From Termitomyces sp. T153 (lineage: Eukaryota > Basidiomycota > Agaricomycetes > Agaricales > Lyophyllaceae): 64,000 bases of DNA. Under the pieces are notes generated by a model. The model had not been told where the DNA came from and ran no database searches. It saw only the letters and a list, made by a program, of their open reading frames with translations. Each line of letters opens with the position of its first letter. Positions within the stretch are counted from its first letter, which is position 1. Shown piece by piece: positions 35,364 to 46,082 of the stretch. The position numbers and the translations under genes were made by a program. Where the stretch lies: positions 434,001 through 498,000 of the forward strand of contig JACKQL020000020.1 in assembly GCA_018296165.2 (NCBI GenBank), read 5' to 3'.

Positions 35364-35576
35364 ATCAGTAAAACCTTTGCTATTTTGTAGGCCTCGAAAC
35401 TAAACGATTGGTGCCTATACCAGGAGTTCTGAATCTGATTTCACTTGAACCTGTAAGTATCCTGCTTATACGCAAAATGTTTAAGTCACATTTGTTATGA
35501 TGCACGGGCCAAGAACGAGTTTGAAAATGTACAACAGAAACATCATCAGTAATGATATGGTCTAATGCTATACCAT

Positions 35577-36336
35577 CTAGTTTTCTGGTACGAGCCCGAG
35601 CCTTCGTTCTGCGATGGTTGTCAAAATCTTCTCCCGCATACTACCAGTGGAACGTGGGAAACGTTTCTTTTTCTCGTGTGGCGCTGTCGGTTTCTTGCCC
35701 CCGCCTGCCAACATGCGGTTCGCCGATCCAGGTAGATGGGCCGTTGCTTCAGGTGCATGACTCGTCGTTGAAGAAGCGCCCTGTCGCGGAGTTTCATCCG
35801 ACACTGCTGGGTTCTGGAACTTTTCCCAAGGAAGTTCCAACAAACCATCGAACACTTGTCCAATCGTCAAACCCGACGTCTTGAGATGAATGGTAACATG
35901 ACCCGAGGATTTATTATCTTTGATGCATCCAAAATCTCTAGTCATGTTATCGGTATCAATGCTAGAGATGAATGTGTTGGTCATTTTCGTTCATTTGTTT
36001 GATAGATGAAACTCACGTCCACAACTCTCTGCGTTTCTTGCTGTCGGACCAGCATGCAAGCTTCTCATATTTTGTTGTTGCTGAAAGCCCACTGTAAATT
36101 ACAACTGCTGTGAGAAGACATGGCCCAAAGACGACACAGTGTAAACGCAATACTAACTCGACATTGTTTGGCGGGATGTGGCCGTTATTGTCTGCTGAAC
36201 TGTAGTGGCGTATTAAACTATCGGGAGTGTCAGTTATTGCCCTAGTTCTATTCCCACATCTCCAGATTGGGAATGCAATCGTGACTGTGGAGTGCAAAGA
36301 TAGCACAGCAGAAAACAGGAGAAAAGAGAACTTCAT
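35577..36336 (-). CDS. Orphan secreted or membrane protein, cassette gene 1, copy B
   Basis: Paralogue of the gene at 3486-4241. Exons 36336-36017 and 35961-35577 (320 + 385 nt, 234 aa) with a 55-nt intron. Signal-peptide-like start MKFSFLLFSAVLSLHSTVTI, the same second hydrophobic stretch (VVFGPCLLTAVVIYSGL), conserved Cys and Trp positions (FPIWRCGNRTR; KLACWSDSKK) and C terminus RRLGLVPEN. About 18 of the first 107 residues differ from copy A, scattered as single changes, with no stop or frameshift. A TATA-like TATAAAAG (36539-36532, minus) lies about 196 nt upstream. Function unknown. Confidence 0.7.
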
Positions 36337-37532
36337 CGTTGATTACTTGTGGCTGAACTAACATTTCAGTATTAATATTATCTGGTGTGCCTTTGATACT
36401 AGTGAGAGTACATACAAGGGATAGCAGAAGTGGCCAAAAGGTCGTAGATGATAGAATAACAGCACGAAAAAAGTGGGTGTCGAGCAGAGTCAGAGGTCCA
36501 GCCTGAGGAATCTTGAATCCAAGAAGCAATACTTTTATATCTCGTTCTCCGGTCCCGAACTGATATTCTTATCAACGCCCACCAGCTTTGACCGTGACTG
36601 GGATCCGCTCCTGTCCGAGGCCGAGGAGAGCTTGTGGTGATGTAGGCGCGTGTCTGATGATCTTGTTCATCGCTTTCCCTTCGCGCGTCGGTGCATCGAA
36701 CACACTGTAGATGTTTGGACCCATAAAAATCCACGATCGATCCTTCGCGGCACTTGCAGTCGTACCCCGTGAACAACGCCCCCCACTTTGAGACCGATAT
36801 AACATGGCCAGACATGTTCTTCAAGAGGAGCTGCCAGTGAGATAACAAAAATGAAAAAAGTATACGGTGTAGGCGCACCGCATCAAATGATTATACTCAA
36901 CTCCTTTGACATTTGACAATGCGGTCGAAGTGGTGACAAGGCCGAAAAGTCGGGCAAAAATTTGGATCTGCAGTTGCTATCCACATTGCCGACACTGCGG
37001 CTTCTTAGGGTTCATCCTTGTGGAATGATGGGCAGGAAAGACTTTGATAATTATGTAAGTACTTATCATTCACATCCAACTGCCGAAAAACCAGTCAAAC
37101 AGCTGAGTAGGTAGTGCGCGGAATCCTAGTAAGAGTGACCGATGAAGGTTCACCCTACAAGTGGTTGGGATCGGGAGATAATCATGGCGACTGAAGAGGT
37201 CAGAAGAACCACCTCTAGTCATCCAATTCTGTATTAGCCTGTCGGAACTACACAAGTGTAGTGATACGTACTACCTCGATGGCATCGACCATTTGAAGCT
37301 GTCTTGGTTGAGTCGGACTCACCGTTATGCTATATTTAGCTAAACATTCAAGAAATGGGAGCATCAACCTAAGTTCGTCAAAGAGAGTCGGGTGACCCAG
37401 ACGGTCCAGCAAATATTGACTTGAACTTAATTCAACTAGGTGACACAAGAGGCGACGTGACAAGAGAGAACGGACTTTTGAGATAGCAGCCATCCTGGAA
37501 AATGAACACAGTGTCTGAGATTCGATACGACA
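36337..37532. promoter_or_regulatory. Spacer between cassette genes, copy B
   Basis: Counterpart of 4242-5395. Open stretches 36399-36878 and 36572-36805 do not keep frame with copy A. Carries about 70 nt (37062-37135) absent from copy A. Holds the TATA-like box of gene 1. Confidence 0.5.
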
Positions 37533-38076
37533 TCAGTCCTCCTTTTCGTAAGGAGAAGCCCACCCAGCACGAAAGAGATTTCCGTGGTGACGGTTCTCAA
37601 ACAAAAACAAGAGGAGATCATGGAAAGCATCCTCTTTTTTCCACCCGTCTTCGCCTTGGAGTGGTCTACGTAACTCCTTGCGAAGGTTAACGGCCCCCTT
37701 CATTGTCTAAAGAGGACAAGTCAGCTCGAAAGCAGAAGATCAGACAAATAGAGTGGCAGACTAGTGGCTGTGAGGTTTCTCTTGGATTTAGTAGATACTC
37801 TTCTGAAGATTTTTCGTCGCCCGCCTCTTTGATCTCCTTCACAGTATATTCCAGTTCACCCTTACACCAGTCCCTAATGAATGCCTTTTCATCTATCTTC
37901 TGTCGAAGTTCCATGGCAAACCCAACGAGATCCCAATCTGGATCTTCATCGTCAACTTCGTCCATCGCTTTGTTGAAGTAATCTAGAAGGACTTTCCGAC
38001 AGAGCGAAAGGAGCGCATGCCGCGGGTAGTGAATGGTACCATCGAGAGCACCCATCGGCTGGTCCTGGGATGACAT
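37533..38076 (-). CDS. Orphan acidic soluble protein, cassette gene 2, copy B
   Basis: Paralogue of 5396-5939. Exons 38076-37762 and 37706-37533 (315 + 174 nt, 162 aa), 55-nt intron with the same unusual GTCTGC donor. Starts MSSQDQPMGALDG; acidic block AMDEVDDEDPDWDLVG; C terminus AGWASPYEKED identical to copy A. Differences include Cys72 to Lys-type changes (WCWGELE against WCKGELE), all in frame. No signal peptide or known domain. Function unknown. Confidence 0.65.
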
Positions 38077-38248
38077 AGTTATAGACTGTGCGTCTTGAGC
38101 TTGAAAGCGTAGCCTGACGTTGTTAGGAAGCGAGAATGAAGACTATGAACTGGAGCTGTTTGTGACTTTTGATGGTATCCACTGGACTTGGTCCGAACCT
38201 AAACGAACTCGAGTCCAAACTGTGGCACGTCCTTTACGGTTACTACTA

Positions 38249-38500
38249 GTACTTATAGTAATACTATCGCTCCACTGTAGCTCGGACTGCCCTTTAGTCG
38301 GACAAAGAAAGGTTACCTCAAGAACAGTACACATCTAGTACTAGCATTGTATCAGGAGAGTCAATATACCTACCCGAGGTGATTCGAACTTATTGTGAGG
38401 TCACGATGTGGCTTGTCGAGTTTCTGATGTTCAGGGCGTTGTCACGTTCGCCGATTCCACAGTTTGTGACATCCGACTAAAGAACGATGCAATGTAAGTA
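38249..38500. repeat. MITE-like repeat, outside-island copy
   Basis: Relative of 10388-10759 with an internal deletion of roughly 100 nt. The left end GTACTTATAGTAATACTATCG and right end GATGCAATGTAAGTA correspond to the termini of the island copy. CpG sites are retained (CGTTCGCCGATTCC). Confidence 0.6.
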
Positions 38501-38944
38501 TGTAAGTAAAAGGAAGCTCACCCTACCTCTCTGCTGCCCAAGACTTCAGATCAAATTTCAATGTATAACAGTCATCGAACGAGGACATGTTAGATATTCA
38601 AATCAACGACACCCTTCGAGAATTCCAGATCATCTGGTCAAGCCTTAACAATGTGGAGGGAAGTTTCCGTGATAGTCTTCATCCGATTGTCCAAAACCTG
38701 CGCGTGACAGAAAGTGAAGGGCTTCATTATACGACTTTGCGAATGTATACCACGAACGCACTTTCTTACGGACGCGAATAGGACATGCAGGTCGGAAGCA
38801 TTCATCACTATTACAATCTCCGAGCAAAGCATGTAAAGGGTTTGCTATACAATGTACAGACGAGACGCAGATAGATACTAACACCGGTAGACATTGCCAG
38901 ACCGAAAAAAAAGAAAATGTCGACTCCAAGGAATCGGAAACAAA
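38501..38944. other. Intergenic, 3' flank of the dehydratase gene
   Basis: No supported gene. A 64-codon plus-strand stretch at 38587 shows no domain. Confidence 0.4.
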
Positions 38945-40898
38945 TCATGTACTTTTTCTCGTGACACCTACCCAATATGAGCCATTCGGCCACTCATACT
39001 CTGCAATACTTGACTTGTACATCTCAATGCTGATAGATACAATCTGGTCAGTACTTCGTACTATAAAATCAGCATATGGAACCCACCTGTAACCCTCGTT
39101 AGGATTCATAGGAACATTGTATCGTCCTTGGGCATTGATGGAACATGGGGTGACAAAGTGTTCGTGTAGATGATCGACAAATTCTAGGACGTTGCGCTCC
39201 ATCGTCCCCGAAACGGCGATGTAGTCGATCAGACTAGAGGCATCAGAATTCAGTTCAATGCTAATCACAATCGTGAATCCCTTTACCTCAAATGGATAAC
39301 ATATTCACATAGGCCGACTCCTCCCGCGTGCGGGCAGACTGGAACACCGAACCTATTTGACAAGGAACTGCGTCAACGATTAACGCATGACATGAGAGCT
39401 AATACTGACTTTGCGGCCATTAGGAGCACACTGAGAACCTCACTCACTCCTGCCAATCGACATGAATCAATCTGAACGACGTCGATCGCCTCCGCCTGAA
39501 GTAGCTGTTTGAACACCATGCGGTTGTGTGCATGCTCGCCAGTAGCAACGCCGATTCCGTGAGGCTTCAATGCCTTGCGAATGGCAGCATGGCCAAGAAT
39601 GTCATCCGGGGCGGTTGGCTCTTCGATAAACCTGGATTTCTTGAGTTACTCATCTGGAGTACAGAGCAATCTGCATACCAGGGCTTGACTTCCTTCAGGC
39701 CGGTGACATAGTCAATTGCTTGTTGTACGTCCCAGACTTGGTTCGCATCAATCATTAGCACGGAACCTGTTGGACCGGCATTCTTTCCACGAAGTGCCTC
39801 GCTATGGATATCACGGGGAGGTAAACCAGAAGGAAGGTATTGTGGATCGTCGATGATAGAACGAATAAGTTTCGCGCGGCGCAGGTCGTTGGCTTGGTCG
39901 GCACCGACCTTCATCTTGAAGTGGTTGAAGCCTTGAACGACCGCATCTTTAGTCAGACGAGCGATTTTCTCGTCTGTGTAACCTGGAAGTTGTCAGGTTC
40001 AGCGCTGTTCGGTGCTGTCAGTAAGAGTGCAACTACTGACCGAGCCAACCAGCAGAAGTGACGTATGCGGGGTAACTGTTGATAAGATCAGCGGATATCC
40101 GCATGTAGTCAAATCAACGAAGTACGCACCCAAGCTCAATAACTTTGGCTTCACGTTCTTTCTTGGTTGCTTCTCTCTCCTTCAGCAAGGCAAGAGCCTC
40201 TTCCTTCGTAATTGCATCTGAGATATAGCGGAATGCTGCAGACTGCACAACTTCCTCGGGCGTAAAGTCGACAACGAGCTTCCAAAGAGGCTTCTTCCTT
40301 GAGCGAGCATACATGTCCCAGAGTGCGTTGTTGACTGCTCCAGATGCGATGTGAATTACGCCCTTTTCAGGACCAATCCTGTTTACTCTCAGTCAAACAT
40401 CTCGGCACATTCGGATGAAATATGAACAGCTGGTACCATCGAAGCTGAGGATCTGCCATCATATAGTCCCATGTCTTTCCCATGTTAGAAAAGAGTTCCT
40501 CAGTTTCTTTTCCCACCAGACGATTGGTAACTTCTTTGATCGCGGCACATACCTGAAACGATTCGTTTACAATCTTCCGATAGTATGATAGACAAGGAAC
40601 GCACAATGTCATTACCACGACCGATGGTAAATGTCATTCCATAGCCAACAAGGTCCGAGTTCGTCAGAAGGGTAACATAGGCCGAGGAATAATCACACTC
40701 TGTGTTCCTGCACAGAGTTGCGTTCAGGATAAGTTTTCTTACCTCACAATTTCACTTACATCGCATCGGTTCCATCGCCAGTAAGAGACGTAGGAAATCG
40801 AACATCTACGCGTAACACAGTCAGCTCACACTGGTAAGTAATCGAATCAGTACTGATTTGAACTTACCGCTGATGTTGAATCCGGTGATTTTAGTCAT
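38945..40898 (-). CDS. Enolase-superfamily sugar-acid dehydratase (ENOSF1 / L-fuconate dehydratase type)
   Basis: Predicted Mg2+-dependent dehydration of a sugar acid such as L-fuconate to its 2-keto-3-deoxy product; substrate inferred from family. At least ten exons. The first eight fit one frame: 40898-40868, 40805-40760, 40707-40605, 40552-40437, 40378-40130, 40075-40041, 39982-39679, then from about 39628. Start [11 protein letters not shown] joins to [16 protein letters not shown]. Family signatures in order: [42 protein letters not shown] (the KxK acid-base motif), [69 protein letters not shown], and the C-terminal FVDHLHEHF. The metal-ligand regions (DAN, EEP, GE) are all present, so it should be active. 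The gene ends [12 protein letters not shown] at 38945. Confidence 0.9.
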
Positions 40899-41207
40899 TC
40901 TGACAAGTTTCTGCTGTCGGCCGAGAATCAAGTTTAGATGTGGTAGGTACGTCGAGGAACATATTCAAGGTGCACCAGTCTTTATAAACAGATTCTGCTT
41001 CAGAATGAGCGGACCGATGCTCCGGACGGTCCGAGCGAAGTCAATAGCATGCAACACATGATACAGGCCTCGACCAACATGGTTCAAGCCAATCATTATT
41101 CCGACTGCTTATATAGGCTACAAATACTCGAGAAGTATAAGAAAGATTGAAGATATCATACTTGCCTCCTTCCAAAAATGAGAACTTACCATGCAACAAT
41201 CTCTAGC
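40899..41207. other. Intergenic between two minus-strand genes
   Basis: Holds the 5' flank of the dehydratase and the 3' flank of the 916-aa gene. No element recognised. Confidence 0.4.
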
Positions 41208-43958
41208 TTATGGATCACGAAGACGGTCAGCGAGACTCATTTGCTCGTGGCCACGACGTTCAGATGGAAGAGGAGGCGCCCTCATATCTGATCTCAGAGG
41301 GCCTGTATTATACGTCGTTGAACCACGCCCCCGATTCTGAGAATGCGTGACACGATGGTGACCCAGTCGTTTTCCCTCTCGTCCAGCTCCCAATGGTCTA
41401 TCAAGACCAGATGTTGGGAAGGGCCCGTCCTGGATGTATTTATTCTGAAGACCTTTGCTTTTGAATCTGTCGAGCCTGCTTGGGTAGCTATCTGATCCAA
41501 CACCCAATTGCCTATCGACATGCGACCAATAGTTATCCGAGGGCAACCTGCTCGAAGCTCCCGAACTATGGTTCGAGTAAACACTCTCTTGTCGGCTAGC
41601 CCGTGGGCCAGAAGGAGGAGACATGGATCCTTCTGCTGGGGCAATGTACTTTTTTCGAGACACGTAGCCGTTTTTATAGTTATGACCGCCCTGACGAGGA
41701 GTCAGAGATATCGATGAGCTCGACTGATCAAATTCGCTTATACGAGCAGAAGCTTCACTGATTCGGGATTGCAGCGAAGGATGATCGTTAGGTTCGATTC
41801 CGGTAAAGTGACGACGTTTGAATGGTGAAGCTACAGCCTGAGGCTGACGTGGTGAGGAAGGATCAAGATGTCGACGCTTCCCGAGGACAGAAGGCGGCGA
41901 TGAAGAAGGTTCCGTCACTGATTTCAGTTGTGGCTCAGAGATCTCCGGTGAGGAAACTGTTGGAGTCCATTGCAACCGCTGGAAAAGAGTGTTCGCATTG
42001 GTAGAACTATGATCGTCTTGAGAAGACGAATCCAGTAGAGTAGAGCTTCTGATAAGCTCCGAAATCGGTCCCTGAATCGTAGTGGAACTCGACTCGACAT
42101 CTTGTCCCCCTTTTGAAATTGGGGAGAGCTTGCCTCGTGGTATTCCCCCGTCGACGGTATCGTTAGGTGTCGCAGACGCGCTTGTGGAAGGACTGTAAGG
42201 GACTGGATCTTCCCTCTCTAATTCCCGTTCAACCTCTAACTCATTGCTGACATCTTCACCCAAAGAGATTGGGTTGGACTCGCTCCTTGTGTGATCCGAG
42301 TCATCCAGGTCTTCGTCTTCCGCCGTATCCTCCAAATCTATGGTATTAGCCAGACTGTCGCTAGATGCTGATCCTGTTGCTTTGGTATGCCGACCATTCA
42401 GGTCATCATTAATGATGGTGCCTTGGATGTCTGTAGGGGTATCCAAGGTCGCAGCTCGGGTCACCTCAGAGTCCTTGACCAGCCTTGATGATGCTGAGAC
42501 AGGGGCCAACGTAGTTCTATCCACATCGTGATCGATAGGGATGTGTGATGAGGTCCTAGCAGAATCAGTCCCTCGAGCAATTTTTGATGATGAGTTATGA
42601 AGGGGGGTCTGTACATGATGTTGTCGATTATCATCTGCATCTGTTATATCTTCGTCCTTAGCAATGATGGCTGGATCAGCCACGAAGCCGGCTTTTGTAC
42701 TCGGCGGCACAGGCGACGAACCTGCCGAGGTTCCGGGCGAAGTAACGGAAAGCGGGTCATCGTCGGCCTCAGGTATTGAGGCCGGTATTATTGGAAGTTT
42801 TTGAGCGCTCAGCGAGCTCCATGCTAATCGTACGTCATCGGCTTCTCGCTCGAGTTCAGTCATTCTGTGACTCTGGACTCTTGATTCTTTTGTAGGTGCG
42901 GTAGTAGGACAATGGTGTGCCAGGTAATCTGTCCGCTGTAAAGGTTGTTTCTGAAATGGCACTGTCTGAGCTAGAGATTCGTGTCCAGAAACCACTGTGA
43001 CTAGAGGTTCAAACGCGTTCGTCATTTCTTGGTCATTCGAAGGAAATGATCTAGGAATGCCGATCTTGTTCGTGTGTTGTTGATGAGCATCTGCGACTAG
43101 CGTTTGAGGAGAATGACCTTGTGTCATGGAAATGGCTGTGAACGCCGCCTTTGCGGCATCGTAAGTCTCCTGAGCTAATTTCAAAGTACATTTCGCCTTT
43201 TCAAGAGTAATCAAGGCGCTTTCGTAGAGATGGGATTTCGATCGGTGGTGTGCCTCTGATGCACCCACGGATAAGGGGCCCGAGACTAGAGCCGTTTGAA
43301 TAGGTAAGGATGGAGATGTGGGAAGGGCAATGGTTGCATGGGTGTTTGAAGAAGATACCGCGGGGATGGGATGGGATTCACGAAGGTCTGGTGAGCGGTG
43401 AAGACTTGCATGTCGTGTCGTTGATGTAGGAACAGACTCCTCATCAAAAACTTGGAATGACTGTAGAGGACTCGTAATGAGCGCTTCCGACTCAATGATA
43501 TGTTTTTGATCGGGTAAGTGATCTGAAAGATCCATTGGAATGTAAAGGCCCTCAAAATCGGAGCCAGTGGAATGGTCCGTGCTTAGCCTCTGCTGCAAAG
43601 ACGGCTGTGAAGATTGACCTGGTGTCCAAGGAGTTCCTGTGCGAGATGGGTATTGTAGCTCCATGTGTATAGGTGTTGGTGAATGTCTGAAGTCTGGTGA
43701 TGTCGCACTTATGCGTTTCAGTAGCTGCGGGGGCTGCCCGATCACGGAAAACTTGAAGTCTGCAAAACTAGGAGGCGTTGGAATAGATGGTAGGTGGGTT
43801 GTAGGCGTTGGCATTAACGGGATAGAATGACAATAAAATTTACTAGAGAGAGGAGAGAGGGAAGAGACGGGTGACAGTGAATTATGTACCAGTGCCGTCT
43901 TGGTGATCCCATCAAATGGAGGCTGCAAATTCCCCCCGACTCCGCTCGGCCTAAGCAT
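41208..43958 (-). CDS. Large Ser/Pro-rich, disordered orphan protein
   Basis: One long open frame of 916 codons. No known domain. Mostly low-complexity Ser, Thr, Pro, Asp and His, consistent with a disordered nuclear or signalling protein. One helical, possibly coiled segment lies near residues 235-275 (LITLEKAKCTLKLAQETYDA). An acidic stretch (TAEDEDLDDSDHTR) and a nuclear-localisation-like GKRRHLDPS...PFKRRHF follow, and the C terminus is Arg/Gly-rich (NRGRGSTTYN; LADRLRDP). The RG-rich end suggests RNA binding, but this is only inference. An intron-like GTACAT...CTCTAG near the start is not needed, as it would create a stop. A downstream Met (MPTPTTHLPS) is an alternative start. Confidence 0.7.
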   Translation of the reverse strand: MLRPSGVGGNLQPPFDGITKTALVHNSLSPVSSLSPLSSKFYCHSIPLMPTPTTHLPSIPTPPSFADFKFSVIGQPPQLLKRISATSPDFRHSPTPIHMELQYPSRTGTPWTPGQSSQPSLQQRLSTDHSTGSDFEGLYIPMDLSDHLPDQKHIIESEALITSPLQSFQVFDEESVPTSTTRHASLHRSPDLRESHPIPAVSSSNTHATIALPTSPSLPIQTALVSGPLSVGASEAHHRSKSHLYESALITLEKAKCTLKLAQETYDAAKAAFTAISMTQGHSPQTLVADAHQQHTNKIGIPRSFPSNDQEMTNAFEPLVTVVSGHESLAQTVPFQKQPLQRTDYLAHHCPTTAPTKESRVQSHRMTELEREADDVRLAWSSLSAQKLPIIPASIPEADDDPLSVTSPGTSAGSSPVPPSTKAGFVADPAIIAKDEDITDADDNRQHHVQTPLHNSSSKIARGTDSARTSSHIPIDHDVDRTTLAPVSASSRLVKDSEVTRAATLDTPTDIQGTIINDDLNGRHTKATGSASSDSLANTIDLEDTAEDEDLDDSDHTRSESNPISLGEDVSNELEVERELEREDPVPYSPSTSASATPNDTVDGGIPRGKLSPISKGGQDVESSSTTIQGPISELIRSSTLLDSSSQDDHSSTNANTLFQRLQWTPTVSSPEISEPQLKSVTEPSSSPPSVLGKRRHLDPSSPRQPQAVASPFKRRHFTGIEPNDHPSLQSRISEASARISEFDQSSSSISLTPRQGGHNYKNGYVSRKKYIAPAEGSMSPPSGPRASRQESVYSNHSSGASSRLPSDNYWSHVDRQLGVGSDSYPSRLDRFKSKGLQNKYIQDGPFPTSGLDRPLGAGREGKRLGHHRVTHSQNRGRGSTTYNTGPLRSDMRAPPLPSERRGHEQMSLADRLRDP

Positions 43959-44583
43959 GTTCTCTCCTACTTATAAAGCACATGTGGTGCCGGTTTTTGT
44001 CCATACCTGAGATTTGGACTCTCTGTCCTGTTCGAACGACATGCCCAGCACACGCTACTTCTACATCAATGTTTTATCCATTCTTGATGCAGTAGAACGT
44101 GGTCAGATACGTAAATAATCTGGGACAATTGATGGTGAGCGCCGAGATACATGATACGGTGACTCTATACACAGACTAAACGATGTACGACAGGTCCATC
44201 ACGTGAAACAAGAACTCTTGTCGGAAATCCATCACCTAACGTTCTCTTGATATCAGGTTGGACCGCTGGAAAGTTATTGTACTTATCAGGAATCATTTTT
44301 TGATCACTTGTTAGGATCGCCTTTACAATGGTCACCCGCTAAGCGTCATGGTTGCAAGTAACAGGCTTGTTGCCGAGACCTTGTTGTTTTTTGTTCCCTA
44401 GTTTGCAAGACAAGGCTATGGCGAAGACAAGGCCAGTGCCTTCATCCCGTCTCCAGGCTGTAGCCTCGTTTTCCATTGATCACAACACTTGTTCTTGTGT
44501 CTTTTTTGTGGATGAAGCTTAACTATATAAGCCCTCGGAATTCGAGGAGTGAGGACTATACCCGCAACCGCCTCAGCAAAACA
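43959..44583. promoter_or_regulatory. Divergent intergenic region with a TATA box
   Basis: Separates the 916-aa gene (minus) from the 196-aa gene (plus). CTATATAAG at 44524-44531 sits about 55 nt before the ATG at 44584, a typical fungal core-promoter spacing. Confidence 0.55.
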
Positions 44584-45229
44584 ATGATGCCTCTAGTAGC
44601 ACCCGTACCCCGGAGCCATCGTCACATGAGTGCGCATGCGCCTTATACCTCACGAAGGCAGCCAGAGGCTCCCCTTCAGGATCATTTCTACAAAGTGGAA
44701 CTTGCAAAACGTCTCAACTCTTGTCAGCTCTCGTACATGTTTCGGGGATTCCCACTTCCGTATTCTTTTTCTACTCATCCGTTGAGCATATACAATGCCT
44801 CTCTAGAACCGTACGATATTCCCGAAGAGTTGCCCATACAAAACTATCCTTCCGGCAAGGCGGTCATCAGATTCAATGGTCACATGCCACGCAATGAGTA
44901 CCTCACCTGGCAAATATCACTCTATGGTCCAAATTACATGCCTCTTCGCAACTTGCGAAGTAAGCTGTTTCTTCTTTTGGGTCGTCTTCAACATACTAAC
45001 ATGATTGTCTCCAGATAAAGTTGCAAGGGTACAAGTGAATGTTGCTGTTTCCAAAAGCTTCTTTTGGCAGGCATTGGTGCAGGACTCATCCACAATACTC
45101 CGTGCGCTAGCAATTTCACTGGAAATTGGAAAAGATCTATACATTGAATACTTGGACCCAAATAGAGTCCTTTACCAGACCGTCGATTCTCTGGGAAGAA
45201 AAACTTACCTTGTCGCCAAACGATCATGA
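44584..45229 (+). CDS. Small orphan protein, two exons
   Basis: Function unknown. Exons 44584-44959 and 45015-45229 (GTAAGC donor, CTCCAG acceptor, 55-nt intron) give 591 nt, 196 aa. The start MMPLVAPVPRSHRHM is chosen because the TATA box at 44524 lies just upstream; an earlier in-frame ATG at 44476 would precede it. The protein shows alternating hydrophobic, beta-rich sequence (FNGHMPRNEYLTWQISLYGP; VQVNVAVSKSFFWQALVQDS; YIEYLDPNRVLYQTVDSLGR). No signal peptide, membrane segment or known motif. Confidence 0.6.
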
Positions 45230-46082
45230 CCAAGTCAATTTTCTCACTTGCAATCGTTCCCGTCGAAAACTGGCTAGCCCGCTCCCTTCGACTGTGTTCT
45301 TTGCCTCTCTCTGGGCTTTCTGTGGCTCTCCGTTTGACCAACGGTCCGAGGTCAAGAGCATTTATAGCATTTTGGCATTTTGAACGACCCTTCACGACCG
45401 TTACGTCTCCCCAACTCCACGAAAATACCTCTGTCGTTTTACGTCTTCCTAGACATACTCTAATTCGATCTTCTATTGACCCCATTTATTTATGAGTTTA
45501 TACATTACTTGGAAGTCAACTCTATCATAATACATTAGTAATATACGCATTAATGTGAACATTTCAACTTCAACTTTAACTTTGACTTAAACTTTAATAG
45601 TGGAGTGAAGAATTTTTGGATGTACTTGAACAGACTTGAAGGGCGGAACAAAAATCCATGACGTGTCAGTCACAATGGATCGTCACGGGACACCGATCGA
45701 ACGTCACATGTTCTCCGTTGTTTCAACTTTCGAGGCTATGGCCAGAACCGTCGACGTTTGACGTTTGTTGTCTTCCGCAACGACCTCCAGCGGCTTCTTT
45801 CGAAGCACTATATACTATATTACACTCCGCAGATCGAATATATCTTTGTGGTAGTGATTAATAGGTGCGTTATTGACTTCGCTTGTCTCTAAGTTACCGA
45901 CCTGCATGGTTTTTAGTGCATCATAGTATTTGTTCCTGATACACGACTGGCGCACGGGTTATCCAGAATACTCAACAGAACACGTTCAGACATTCTTCTG
46001 GACTTTTCTAATTCTACGATAAAATCAAGCTCGTGGTCGCTCGAATCCCTGCGGAGGCCACGCGGGACAGTTCAGTCGCGAA
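45230..46082. other. Intergenic with an imperfect AACTTT repeat
   Basis: Non-coding. At about 45566-45598 a run of degenerate AACTTT/AACTTC hexamers occurs. No gene supported. Confidence 0.4.

Larger units (their letters stand above)
35324..38243. repeat. Duplicated two-gene cassette, copy B
   Basis: Direct repeat of 3237-6096, 2920 bp. Here the first 40 nt are continuous with a full pol ORF to the left. At the right end similarity to copy A stops at GTTAC (38239-38243) and a MITE-like repeat begins 6 bp later. Both genes are intact. Confidence 0.9.

Noticed and set aside
43870..43925. Intron near the start of the 916-aa gene
   Set aside because: Removing GTACAT...CTCTAG would place a TAA in frame; the unspliced reading is open.
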